Shown here in pieces: positions 1 to 7,774 of a DNA stretch of 64,000 nt. Made by a program: the position numbers and the translations under genes. Origin of the DNA: Agrobacterium arsenijevicii (GTDB lineage: Bacteria > Pseudomonadota > Alphaproteobacteria > Rhizobiales > Rhizobiaceae); the NCBI GenBank assembly GCA_000949895.1, contig JWIT01000018.1, positions 29,945 to 93,944 of the forward strand. The letters run 5' to 3'. Position 1 is the first letter of the stretch. Each line of letters opens with the position of its first letter. Under the pieces are notes generated by a model that was not told the DNA's origin, did no database searches, and saw only the letters and a list, made by a program, of their open reading frames with translations.

Positions 1-9
1 GAGAAAACC

Positions 10-1137
10 ATGGCCGCTCTTGGCGTGGGCCTTATTGGCACGGGTTACATGGGCAAGTGCCACGCCTTGGCGTGGAACAATGTCACCAGCGTCTTCGGCG
101 ATGTGGAACGGCCACGGCTGGTGACGCTGGCTGAGGTCAATCCCGAGCTGGCGGCGAAGAAGGCCGCCGAGTTCGGTTTCGCCCGCTCGACCGGCAACTG
201 GCGCGATCTGCTTGCCGATCCCGAAATTGACGTGATCTCGGTCACAACACCGAATGCCTTTCACCCGGAAATGGCGATTGCCGCGCTTGATGCCGGCAAA
301 CATGTCTGGTGCGAAAAGCCGATGGCGCCCGCCTTTACCGATGCGGTGAAGATGCGCGATGCGGCCCGCCGGTCCGGCAAGGCGGCGGCGATGGGTTACA
401 ACTACATCCAGAACCCTATGATCCGCCATATGCGCCGCCTCATCGACGAAGGCGCGATCGGCAAGGTCTACCATGTCCGCGCCGAAATGGATGAGGACTT
501 CATGGCGGATGCCACCCAGCCCTTTTACTGGAAGAGCGAAGCCTCCTCCGGCTACGGCGCGCTGGATGATTTCGCCGTTCACCCGCTTTCATTGCTGTTT
601 TCCCTGTTCGGCCATGCCGAAAGCGCAATCACCGATATGGTGAAACCTTATGCGACGCGGCCGCTTGCCGGCGGCGGCGAGCGCGCGGTGGAAACGCATG
701 ATCTTGCCAGCGTGCTCCTGAAACTCGAAGGCGGCATTTCCGCTGTGCTGATCGCCAACCGCTCGGCCTGGGGCCGCAAGGGCCGCATCGCCATCCAGAT
801 CTATGGCTCGACGGGTTCGATCCTTTTCGATCAGGAGCGGATGAATGAGTTCCAGCTCTACACCACGGATGGACGCCCGGAGGAGCAGGGTTTCAGAACC
901 ATCCTCGCCGCTCCGCATCACAAACCGTATGACCGCTTCATCCCCGCCCCCGGCCACGGGCTCGGTTTCAACGATCTGAAGGTGATCGAATGCCGGGAAC
1001 TGATTGCCGCGATCGAGGGCAAGAAGGCCCATATCGTCGACTTCGAGGAAGGGCTAAAAATCGAGCGCAGCATTCATGCCATGGCGCGGTCTTTTGCTGA
1101 GGGGCGATGGGTGGCGACGGGCGAGATTGCGGAGTAA
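10..1137 (+). CDS. Gfo/Idh/MocA family NAD(P)-dependent oxidoreductase
   Basis: A 375-residue cytoplasmic sugar or polyol dehydrogenase of the Gfo/Idh/MocA family. The N-terminal Rossmann fold carries GTGYMG at residues 10-15, and the family EKP motif lies near residue 102, whose Lys is the catalytic residue in characterised members. The C-terminal alpha/beta substrate domain follows. The start has GAGAAAACC directly upstream, but only 9 bases of upstream sequence are visible, so a preceding operon (probably sugar uptake or catabolism) cannot be seen. The substrate cannot be told from sequence; inositol, glucose-type or other cyclic polyols are all possible. Confidence 0.9.
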   Translation: MAALGVGLIGTGYMGKCHALAWNNVTSVFGDVERPRLVTLAEVNPELAAKKAAEFGFARSTGNWRDLLADPEIDVISVTTPNAFHPEMAIAALDAGKHVWCEKPMAPAFTDAVKMRDAARRSGKAAAMGYNYIQNPMIRHMRRLIDEGAIGKVYHVRAEMDEDFMADATQPFYWKSEASSGYGALDDFAVHPLSLLFSLFGHAESAITDMVKPYATRPLAGGGERAVETHDLASVLLKLEGGISAVLIANRSAWGRKGRIAIQIYGSTGSILFDQERMNEFQLYTTDGRPEEQGFRTILAAPHHKPYDRFIPAPGHGLGFNDLKVIECRELIAAIEGKKAHIVDFEEGLKIERSIHAMARSFAEGRWVATGEIAE

Positions 1138-1174
1138 GCGGGTGCGGGGTTATTAGCGCCAAGCCTACCCCTTT

Positions 1175-1262
1175 CGTCATGCTCGGGCCTGTCCCGAGCA
1201 TCTGCAACCGATTGATTTAACGCTACGTGGTTGGATCCTCGGGTCAAGCCCGAGGATGACGG
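1175..1262. repeat. Palindromic intergenic repeat, family A (copy 1)
   Basis: Two inward-facing hairpins: a left arm beginning CGTCATGCTCGGGCC and a right arm ending CCCGAGGATGACGG, separated by about 35 bases. The outer ends CGTCAT and ATGACG are mutually complementary, so the whole unit can fold into one long structure. It fills the space between the convergent ends of the oxidoreductase and the 2-hydroxyacid dehydrogenase. Other copies are at 2492, 6470, 18176, 26836, 28929, 38233 and 41999. Confidence 0.85.
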
Positions 1263-1335
1263 AGGAAAGGGCTGAGCCTTCGTCTACACGTCGAAGGCTG
1301 CTCTTCGCAGCCCCCCTCGGCCCCTTCCTCAAACC

Positions 1336-2298
1336 TCACCCCTTAGCCGGCGTTTCCGGCACCGGCGTCAGCACCGTGCCATCCCTGAACCAGCCGAGAA
1401 TATTGTCGGCCACCAGATCGGCCATGGCGTTGCGCGTCGGGATCGAGGCGGAAGCCACATGCGGCAGCAGGGAAACGTTCGGCAGCGACAGGAATGCTTC
1501 CGGCACCTTCGGTTCGGCGTAGAACACATCGAGACCGGCAGCACCCACGGCACCACTCTTCAGAGCCTCTAACAGCGCATCCTCATCGACGCTGGAGCCG
1601 CGACCGACATTGATGAAAACGCCCTGCGGACCGAGTGCCGACAGGATTTCCGCATTGATTACCTTATGCGTTTCCGGCGTGCCCGGCACGATGCAGATCA
1701 GCGTATCGACAGCTTCAGCCATCTCCTTCAGCGAACCGTAATAGGTGTAGGGAAGGCCATCCCGCTTGCTGCGGGTGTGATAGCCGATCTCCACCTTGAA
1801 AGGCTCCAGCCGCTTGGCGATTTCCTGGCCGATGCGGCCCATGCCGAACAGGCCGACCTTGCGGCCGCGCAGCGAAAACGGCGAAAGCGCGAACGGGCCT
1901 TCGCCAACCCATTTGCCGTCGCGAAGCCAGGTCTCGGCCTGAAACAGACGGCGAACCGTGTTGATCAGCAGCGCAATCGTCGTATCGGCCACTTCGTCGT
2001 TCAGCACGTCGGGCGTGTTGGTCACCACGATGCCGCGCGTGGCGGCATGTTTGGCATCGACGCCATCGTAACCGACGCCAAAATTGGCGATGATCTCGAG
2101 TTTCGGCAGCGCATCGATCCATTTGGCGTTGACGACGCCGGAAACGGCGATGGCATTGATGCGTTCAGCCGCACCATCGGGCAGAACCGGCTCGGCACCG
2201 GCAGGCACTTTCACGATCTCGACCTTGCCTTCGAGGCGTTCGAGGACGCGCGGATTGATCTTGCCGGGAACGAGAACGACGGCTTGTCTGTCAGACAT
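1336..2298 (-). CDS. 2-hydroxyacid dehydrogenase (GhrB/hydroxypyruvate reductase-like)
   Basis: A 320-residue D-isomer-specific 2-hydroxyacid dehydrogenase, predicted to reduce glyoxylate, hydroxypyruvate or a sugar-derived 2-keto acid with NAD(P)H in the cytoplasm. Visible features are the nucleotide-binding GMGRIG at residues 152-157 and the catalytic set Arg233, Glu262 and His280 in their usual contexts (VGRGS, AEP, LPHVAS). I placed the start at the ATG at 2298 because AGGAGG lies 11 bases upstream; the longer open frame adds 21 residues with no ribosome site. It stands alone, convergent with the upstream oxidoreductase gene. The exact substrate is not resolvable. Confidence 0.9.
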   Translation of the reverse strand: MSDRQAVVLVPGKINPRVLERLEGKVEIVKVPAGAEPVLPDGAAERINAIAVSGVVNAKWIDALPKLEIIANFGVGYDGVDAKHAATRGIVVTNTPDVLNDEVADTTIALLINTVRRLFQAETWLRDGKWVGEGPFALSPFSLRGRKVGLFGMGRIGQEIAKRLEPFKVEIGYHTRSKRDGLPYTYYGSLKEMAEAVDTLICIVPGTPETHKVINAEILSALGPQGVFINVGRGSSVDEDALLEALKSGAVGAAGLDVFYAEPKVPEAFLSLPNVSLLPHVASASIPTRNAMADLVADNILGWFRDGTVLTPVPETPAKG

Positions 2299-2491
2299 GG
2301 GTGGGTATTCCTCCTGATTGCATTCCAATATCGTCAGAGCCGGATTCCGGGCGAAAACCACTTACGGCTTCCGCAGTCCCGCTCTTGCGGCCGCGATCCT
2401 TTCAAACAACAGCGATCCTGAAAAGGGCAATAAGGCGATGTTATGGGGGCAGACGGAGGTTTCATGCGGTTTTTTTTGACACATTCCCTCA

Positions 2492-2604
2492 CCGTCATGC
2501 CGGACCCGATCCGGCATCCAGCCAGCCCAAGTCCTTGGGCTGGAAGGGACCTCGGGCCGCGCAGACGCGCGTCAACTGGATTCCGGCTCAAGGCCGGAAT
2601 GACG
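2492..2604. repeat. Palindromic intergenic repeat, family A variant (copy 2)
   Basis: The outer arms CGTCATGCCGGACCCGATCC and its partner ending GGCCGGAATGACG form the same CGTCAT...ATGACG frame as copy 1 but with a different inner stem. A third hairpin, CAGCCCAAG-TCC-TTGGGCTGG, sits in the middle. It occupies most of the 326-base space between the hydroxyacid dehydrogenase and LacI genes. The remainder, 2299-2490, shows only the dehydrogenase ribosome site and no convincing gene. Confidence 0.8.
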
Positions 2605-2624
2605 AAAATGAGAAGATGCGATGC

Positions 2625-3647
2625 TCAAACCCGCGGGCGAACTGGCCCTGTAGACTGGCGGATGCGCATTTCCGGCTTGATGAGGTGGACGCCATCCGGT
2701 TCGTGGCTGCCCGCCAGCCTGTCCAGAAGTGCACGCGCCGCAAGGCGCCCCACCTCGGCCTGCCCGTTGGACACGGTGGTCAATGCCGGTGTGGCGATGG
2801 CCGCTTCCTCCAGATCGTCGTAACCCGTCACCGAAATATCGACACCCGGCACCAGACCCGCACGCGAAACGCCGTTCATCAGGCCGATGGCGACCAGATC
2901 GTTCCAGCAGACGGCAGCGGTCGGCTTCTGCGGCAGCGACAGGAAGTGCACGGCAGCCTCGAAGCCGCCCTGCTTGGAGCGGGGACCGGGAATGCGCAGG
3001 TTGGGATCGACTTCGATGCCCGCCTTGCGCAGCGCATTGACGTAACCCTGATAACGGTCACGGCCGGTCGACGTCTGGTCGGTACCACCAACCATGGCGA
3101 TGGTGCGGTGGCCAAGGCTGATCAGATGGTTGGTCGCCAGCGAAATGCCGTAGCTGTCGTCACCGCGATAGGTCGGCATGTCGACGCCCTCGAGCGAACG
3201 GGCCACCAGAATGGCGGGCATGCCGTTTTCCTCGGCCAGCGTCATATCCTCGATCGGCGTGCCGATGGCGGGCGACATGATGATACCATCAGAACCGAGC
3301 TGCAGCAGCGTTTCGATGAAGGTGCGCTGTTTTTCGACCGAATCATAATGGTTGGAAAGAATGAAGGTCTGGCGGCTGCGGTCCAGCTCGGTTTCGATGG
3401 CTTTGAGAATTTCCCCGTAGAACGGGTTCATCACATCGTGGAACACCACGCCGACAATGCCGGAGCGCGAGGTGCGCAGGCTGGCGGCCCGGCGGTTATA
3501 GATGTAACCGAGCGCCCGGGCCTGTTCCTTGATCTTGTCGCGCGTATCGGAAGCGACCAGCGGACTGTCGCGCAATGCAAGAGAGATGGTGGCGGTCGAA
3601 AGACCAAGGCTTTCGGCAATCGTCGACAGTTTGATCTTTTGTGCCAC
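2625..3647 (-). CDS. LacI family transcriptional regulator
   Basis: A 340-residue LacI/GalR repressor. The N-terminal helix-turn-helix (KLSTIAESLGLSTATISLAL) is followed by a hinge and a periplasmic-binding-protein-like sugar domain. I prefer the GTG at 3647, which has GGGGAGAG about 5 bases upstream, over the ATG at 3668, which has no ribosome site. The promoter region holds an AT-rich inverted repeat (3688-3715) suited to autoregulation. No catabolic operon is adjacent, so the ligand and targets are unknown; the Gfo/Idh-type oxidoreductase at the window start may belong to its regulon, but that is only a guess. Confidence 0.88.
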   Translation of the reverse strand: MAQKIKLSTIAESLGLSTATISLALRDSPLVASDTRDKIKEQARALGYIYNRRAASLRTSRSGIVGVVFHDVMNPFYGEILKAIETELDRSRQTFILSNHYDSVEKQRTFIETLLQLGSDGIIMSPAIGTPIEDMTLAEENGMPAILVARSLEGVDMPTYRGDDSYGISLATNHLISLGHRTIAMVGGTDQTSTGRDRYQGYVNALRKAGIEVDPNLRIPGPRSKQGGFEAAVHFLSLPQKPTAAVCWNDLVAIGLMNGVSRAGLVPGVDISVTGYDDLEEAAIATPALTTVSNGQAEVGRLAARALLDRLAGSHEPDGVHLIKPEMRIRQSTGPVRPRV

Positions 3648-3687
3648 GGTATCTCTCCCCAAACCCATGTCAGTGACGGATGTCTCT

Positions 3688-3715
3688 GTTTAAATCGCAA
3701 TTAAACAATTTAAAC
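3688..3715. promoter_or_regulatory. AT-rich inverted repeat, candidate LacI operator
   Basis: GTTTAAAT at 3688-3695 is repeated in inverse as ATTTAAAC at 3708-3715 with a 12-base spacer, and an extra TTAAAC lies inside the spacer. It is 41 bases upstream of the LacI gene start, a usual place for autoregulation. It lacks the central CG typical of many LacI sites, so the assignment is tentative. Confidence 0.45.
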
Positions 3716-3780
3716 AAAATCCGCAACTGGTTTAAGGAATACCAACAAAAAGACGGCGTATTTTAAAAATTTCAATAAAG

Positions 3781-4290
3781 TTATTGAAGATTGGTATCGA
3801 TCGCCTTGAGAAGTTTAACCACGGTCCTGATATCCTTGGCCGAAAGCCCCTCTATCGCCCGTGCACCGCAATTGGCGATGGAGACGTTGATATGCTCGAC
3901 GCTTTTCAGCCCCGTCTCCGTCAGCTTCACCAGCGTAACACGGCCATCTTCGTCATCACCGCTGCGTTCCACGAAGCCCTGGGCTTCCATGCGGCCGATG
4001 GTGCGCGTCATGGTCGGCGCCTTGACGCCAAGCTTCTGGGCGATCTGCCCCGGCGTGAGGCTGCCTTCCTGCGCCAGTGCGAGGATAACGCCATCCTGCC
4101 CGGCATAAAGGCCGCTTTCGGCAAGGCTGTGGCTCAGCGCCGTGCGCATGGAGCGGGCGGCCTGGGTGATGGATTGCGCCAGTTCCTCAGGGTTGAAATC
4201 CTCATCCCTTTTTTTGGCGTCCTTTATTTTCTTGCCGCCCTTTTCCTTCTTGGCGCTTTTGTCCTTATGCCCAGTTTTGTCCTTGCTCAT
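3781..4290 (-). CDS. MarR family transcriptional regulator with Lys-rich N-terminus
   Basis: A 169-residue winged-helix regulator. Residues 2-35 are highly basic and low-complexity (repeats of KDK, KKEK and KKIKD), which is unusual for MarR proteins. The MarR fold follows with LTPGQIAQKLGVKAPTMTRT as recognition region and a wing around DDEDGRVTL. The ATG at 4290 is chosen because the longer frame reads through the divergent promoter region. It is transcribed away from the creatininase gene (79 bases between starts), which it may control. The basic tail could add non-specific DNA contact; that is inference. Confidence 0.85.
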   Translation of the reverse strand: MSKDKTGHKDKSAKKEKGGKKIKDAKKRDEDFNPEELAQSITQAARSMRTALSHSLAESGLYAGQDGVILALAQEGSLTPGQIAQKLGVKAPTMTRTIGRMEAQGFVERSGDDEDGRVTLVKLTETGLKSVEHINVSIANCGARAIEGLSAKDIRTVVKLLKAIDTNLQ

Positions 4291-4369
4291 ATGCGAGTGC
4301 CTTTTACCCTGTGGCGGAACCGATATATGTTGCTGGAAATCCTTACCGAATGCACGCGCGGACTGCCAG

Positions 4370-5170
4370 ATGCCAAACTCATACACGCATTATCACGACG
4401 AAAACGTAACAGACCCTGATCTTCGCGCAACAGGTGCAATTTCAGTGCTGCCGCTCGGTGCGCACGAACAGCACGGACCGCACCTGCCGTTTGAGACCGA
4501 TACGCTGATTGCGCAGGGCATCGTCGCCCGTCTTGACGCTATTTTGCCAGCTAATCTGCCGGTCTCCTTCCTGCCGGTGGAACCCGTCGGATACTCCATC
4601 GAACATATGAATGTGCCGGGCACGAAGTCGTTGCGTTACGATGAAGCCGTTGAGCGCTGGCTCGGTATCGCCGAAGCGGAATACAAAAAAGGCGTGCGCA
4701 AATTCGTGATGCTGAACGCCCATGGCGGCAACTCGCCGCTGATGACCATCGTCGCCACCGAGGCCCGCGCCCGCTTCGGCATGCTGGCCGTGGCCACCAG
4801 CTGGACCCGTTTTGGCGTGCCGGCGGATATCGTGAAGCCAGAGGACAAGGCAATCGACATCCATGGCGGCGACATCGAGACATCGGTGATGCTGGCGCTG
4901 TGCCCGGAGCGGGTGACGATGGAAAAGGCCGCCGACTTTCCCTCGCGCCAGAGCGATTTCGCCAGCCGTTTCAGGCATCTGCGCGCTTATGGGCCGCACG
5001 CTTTCGGCTGGCTGATGAGCGATCTGAACCCTGACGGAGTTGCCGGAAACGCCGCTGCGGCCTCAGCCGAAAAGGGCGAAAGGCTCATTTCCCATGCCGT
5101 TTCGGGCCTTGTCGAACTGCTTGAAGACGTCCATGCTTTTGACATAACGTTATTTCATAACAAAATTTGA
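4370..5170 (+). CDS. Creatininase/creatinine amidohydrolase family protein
   Basis: A 266-residue metal-dependent amidohydrolase of the creatininase family, the family's normal length. The segment GAHEQHGPHLPFETDT places candidate metal ligands at Glu33, His35 and Asp44, as in creatininase. NAHGGNS and DIHGGDIETS follow as the second ligand and active-site loops. The start is the ATG at 4370; the open frame extends 76 codons further upstream but would overlap the divergent MarR gene. Members of this family act on creatinine, on formamides in riboflavin and F420 pathways, and on unknown cyclic amides, so the substrate is open. Its last 30 bases contain the promoter of the next gene. Confidence 0.85.
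   Translation: MPNSYTHYHDENVTDPDLRATGAISVLPLGAHEQHGPHLPFETDTLIAQGIVARLDAILPANLPVSFLPVEPVGYSIEHMNVPGTKSLRYDEAVERWLGIAEAEYKKGVRKFVMLNAHGGNSPLMTIVATEARARFGMLAVATSWTRFGVPADIVKPEDKAIDIHGGDIETSVMLALCPERVTMEKAADFPSRQSDFASRFRHLRAYGPHAFGWLMSDLNPDGVAGNAAAASAEKGERLISHAVSGLVELLEDVHAFDITLFHNKI
5139..5167 (+). promoter_or_regulatory. Candidate cobW promoter with embedded Zur-like operator
   Basis: TTGACA at 5139-5144 is followed by exactly 17 bases and then AAAATT at 5162-5167, a plausible -35/-10 pair. Inside the spacer is a perfect 5-3-5 palindrome, GTTATTTCATAAC (5149-5161), close to the alphaproteobacterial Zur consensus GTNATRWYATNAC. It lies in the 3' end of the creatininase gene, about 120 bases before the CobW gene. 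Zur repression of COG0523 proteins under zinc sufficiency is established in several bacteria; its use here is inference. Confidence 0.6.
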
Positions 5171-5285
5171 AAAACTGCGCCGAAACCAGCCAGAATCCCT
5201 TTGAACTGCCCGAACGTCACGCCTATATGGACGTCGACACTTCTTTCTTGAGGCCTCAAACGGCCTTTCTCCACACGAGGTTTCC

Positions 5286-6410
5286 ATGACCGAAACAGCA
5301 CCAGTCAAGCCCATTCCAGTCACCGTCCTGACGGGATATCTCGGCGCCGGCAAGACGACGCTTCTCAACCGTATCCTGTCCGAGAACCACGGCAAGAAAT
5401 ACGCTGTCATCGTCAATGAATTCGGCGAGATCGGCATCGACAACGATCTGATCGTCGAATCCGACGAGGAAATCTACGAAATGAACAATGGCTGCGTCTG
5501 CTGCACGGTGCGCGGCGACCTGATCCGCGTGGTCGAAGGACTGATGCGCCGGCCCGGCCGATTCGACGGCATCATCGTCGAGACCACCGGCCTTGCCGAC
5601 CCGGTTCCCGTTGCCCAGACCTTCTTCATGGACGACGATGTGCGCACCAAGACCGAGCTTGATGCCGTGGTCGCGCTGGTCGACGCCAAGCACCTGCCGC
5701 TGCGCCTGAAGGACAGCCGCGAGGCCGAAGACCAGATCGCCTTTGCCGATGTCGTGATCGTCAACAAGACCGATCTCGTTTCGCCGGAAGAAGTGGCCCG
5801 CATCGAGGATATCGTGCGCGCCATCAATCCTTCCGCGCGCATCTACAAGACCACCCGTTCCGGCGTCGATCTCGCCCGCGTTCTCGACCAGGGCGCCTTC
5901 AATCTGGAGCGTGCGCTGGAAAACGACCCGCATTTCCTCGAACACGGCCATGAGGATCACGCCTGCGGTCCCGATTGCGATCACCACCATCATGATCATG
6001 GGCACGATCACGGCCATGACCACCATCATCACGACCATGATCACGCGCACCACGATCATGACCACGGCCACGATCACCACCACCATGGCGCGGCCTCCCC
6101 GATTCATGATGTGACGGTGCAGTCGGTATCGCTGCGCGGTGGCGAGATGAACCCCGAGCGGTTCTTCCCGTGGATCCAGAAGGTGACGCAGACCGACGGT
6201 CCGAACATTCTGCGCCTCAAAGGCATCATCGCGTTTAAGGGCGATGCGGAACGTTACGTGGTGCAGGGCGTGCACATGATCATCGAGGGCGATCACCAGC
6301 GCCCGTGGAAGGAAGACGAAAAGCGCGAAAGCCGCCTCGTCTTCATCGGCCGCGAACTCGACCGTGAAAAGCTGGAAAAGAGCTTCAACGCCTGCCTTGC
6401 CACGGCTTGA
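5286..6410 (+). CDS. CobW/COG0523 GTP-binding metallochaperone with His-rich loop
   Basis: A 374-residue G3E GTPase. It shows Walker [10 protein letters not shown] (residues 18-25), the hallmark metal-binding CxCC motif at Cys70-Val-Cys72-Cys73, an NKTD guanine-specificity motif near residue 160, and the CobW C-terminal domain. Between the two domains (about 219-268) is a loop with roughly 26 histidines alternating with Asp and Gly, preceded by CGPDC, which should bind several zinc or similar ions. Such proteins (ZNG1, YeiR, YjiA) insert or buffer metals in the cytoplasm. The Zur-like promoter site points to zinc scarcity. The WD40 gene follows in the same direction, a pairing seen in other alphaproteobacteria. 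Confidence 0.93.
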   Translation: MTETAPVKPIPVTVLTGYLGAGKTTLLNRILSENHGKKYAVIVNEFGEIGIDNDLIVESDEEIYEMNNGCVCCTVRGDLIRVVEGLMRRPGRFDGIIVETTGLADPVPVAQTFFMDDDVRTKTELDAVVALVDAKHLPLRLKDSREAEDQIAFADVVIVNKTDLVSPEEVARIEDIVRAINPSARIYKTTRSGVDLARVLDQGAFNLERALENDPHFLEHGHEDHACGPDCDHHHHDHGHDHGHDHHHHDHDHAHHDHDHGHDHHHHGAASPIHDVTVQSVSLRGGEMNPERFFPWIQKVTQTDGPNILRLKGIIAFKGDAERYVVQGVHMIIEGDHQRPWKEDEKRESRLVFIGRELDREKLEKSFNACLATA

Positions 6411-6469
6411 CACCTCTGACGGGGCACCGCGCCGCTCCTGGCGTTTTTGGTGCCCTTCCTCACTCTCGA

Positions 6470-6561
6470 CGTCATCCTCGGGCTTGACCCGGGGACCCAT
6501 TGCCGCCAGCATATGGATGGTTGGATTATCCGCGGGCCTGCCCCGGGGACCGACCATGACG
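6470..6561. repeat. Palindromic intergenic repeat, family A, degenerate (copy 3)
   Basis: The left arm CGTCATCCTCGGGCTTGACC is intact. The right arm is diverged (GCGGGCCTGCCCCGGGG followed by ATGACGCC). It lies between the CobW gene and its WD40 partner, which are 246 bases apart, so if the two are cotranscribed the element sits in the mRNA. Confidence 0.7.
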
Positions 6562-6656
6562 CCACGGGTTGAAACCGCACCAACGGGTCTTCCCGACCTT
6601 GGTCAGCGACCGAAATCCACCAAACGAAAAACGCACATACGAAAGACCGATGCCCC

Positions 6657-7649
6657 ATGCCGACTGTTGCCCCGCTTGATATCGAAGGCCACGTGGTCTC
6701 GACCCATTTTCTCGGCGACATTCCCCTGTTTGCCACTGCCGCCGGCACCATCCACCGGCTGGATGGTGGCGAGAAGGTAACGCAGGCGCATGAGGGGCTG
6801 CTGACCTGCATTCGCGATCCCTATAGCGCCACGCTGCTTTCCGGCGGCGAAGACGGGCGCGTGCTGCGCATCGGCCATGATGGCAGCATCAGCGAGCTGG
6901 CAAACGTGCCGCGCAAATGGATCGGCGTCGTTGCCGGCGGGCCGCAGAAGGCAGTCGCTTATGGCGTCGGCAAGTCCAGCTTCGTGCGACTGTCCGATGG
7001 TACGGTGAAGGAATTCAAGGAAGAACGCACGGTGGAGGCGATTGCCTTCGCGCCCAAGGGCCTACGCATTGCGGTTGCGCGTTATAACGGCGTGACGCTG
7101 CATTGGGTGGCGAGTGCGGGTGATCCGGTCGATCTGGAATGGAAGGGCGCGCATACCGGCGTCACCTTCTCGCCTGACGGCAAGTTCCTCGTCACCACCA
7201 TGCAGGAAAATGCCCTGCATGGCTGGAAGATGGAAGCGACCAAGGGCGGCATGGAAGCCCGCCACATGCGCATGACGGGTTATCCCGCCAAGGTGAAATC
7301 CATTTCATGGTCGGTGAAGGGCAAGTGGCTCGCCTCTTCCGGCGCGCCCGCCGCCATCGTCTGGCCTTTCGCCGGCAAGGACGGCCCGATGGGCAAGGCG
7401 CCCGAAGAACTCGGCAGCCGCGCCAACATCATGGTCACCAACGTCGCCTTCCATCCGGTGGAAGATGTGCTGGCCATCGGCTTCATCGATGGCATGATCC
7501 TCGGCGTGCGCCTTGCAGACGGCAAGGAAGCCCTGCTTCGCCGCCCCGGCAAAGGCGCCATCACCGGCATGGACTGGAGCGCCACCGGCAAACTGCTCGC
7601 CTTCGCCTCGGAAGCGGGTGATTGCGGGATTATCGACATTTCGGCGTAA
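6657..7649 (+). CDS. WD40 repeat protein partnered with CobW
   Basis: A 330-residue beta-propeller protein with no signal peptide, hence probably cytoplasmic. Several degenerate WD40 blades are visible: SGGEDGRVLRI, VTFSPDGKFLVTT, SWSVKGKWLASSG, VAFHPVEDVLAIGF and MDWSATGKLLAFAS, consistent with a seven-bladed propeller. No catalytic motif is seen, so a scaffold or protein-interaction role is likely. Its position directly after a His-rich COG0523 chaperone suggests it is a client, partner or localisation factor for that protein; this link is genomic-context inference only. Start at the ATG at 6657, without a strong ribosome site. Confidence 0.85.
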   Translation: MPTVAPLDIEGHVVSTHFLGDIPLFATAAGTIHRLDGGEKVTQAHEGLLTCIRDPYSATLLSGGEDGRVLRIGHDGSISELANVPRKWIGVVAGGPQKAVAYGVGKSSFVRLSDGTVKEFKEERTVEAIAFAPKGLRIAVARYNGVTLHWVASAGDPVDLEWKGAHTGVTFSPDGKFLVTTMQENALHGWKMEATKGGMEARHMRMTGYPAKVKSISWSVKGKWLASSGAPAAIVWPFAGKDGPMGKAPEELGSRANIMVTNVAFHPVEDVLAIGFIDGMILGVRLADGKEALLRRPGKGAITGMDWSATGKLLAFASEAGDCGIIDISA

Positions 7650-7697
7650 GGGCTGGAGGGCGCGCACAATGCGCTGGCCGATCTCCCCCACGGCCCT

Positions 7698-7722
7698 CAT
7701 TCCTGTGCTTGTCACAGGAATG
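7698..7722. repeat. Small hairpin CATTCCTGTG-CTTGT-CACAGGAATG
   Basis: A perfect 10-base stem with a 5-base loop located 49 bases after the WD40 gene stop, between it and the convergent MFS gene. There is no T-run on either strand, so factor-independent termination is doubtful. Similar CTGTGCTTGTCACAG hairpins are common between rhizobial genes. Confidence 0.6.
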
Positions 7723-7774
7723 AAGGCTGGTGGGTGTCCGAACCGGATGCAAAACTTCGGCGCTTTTACGCCCC

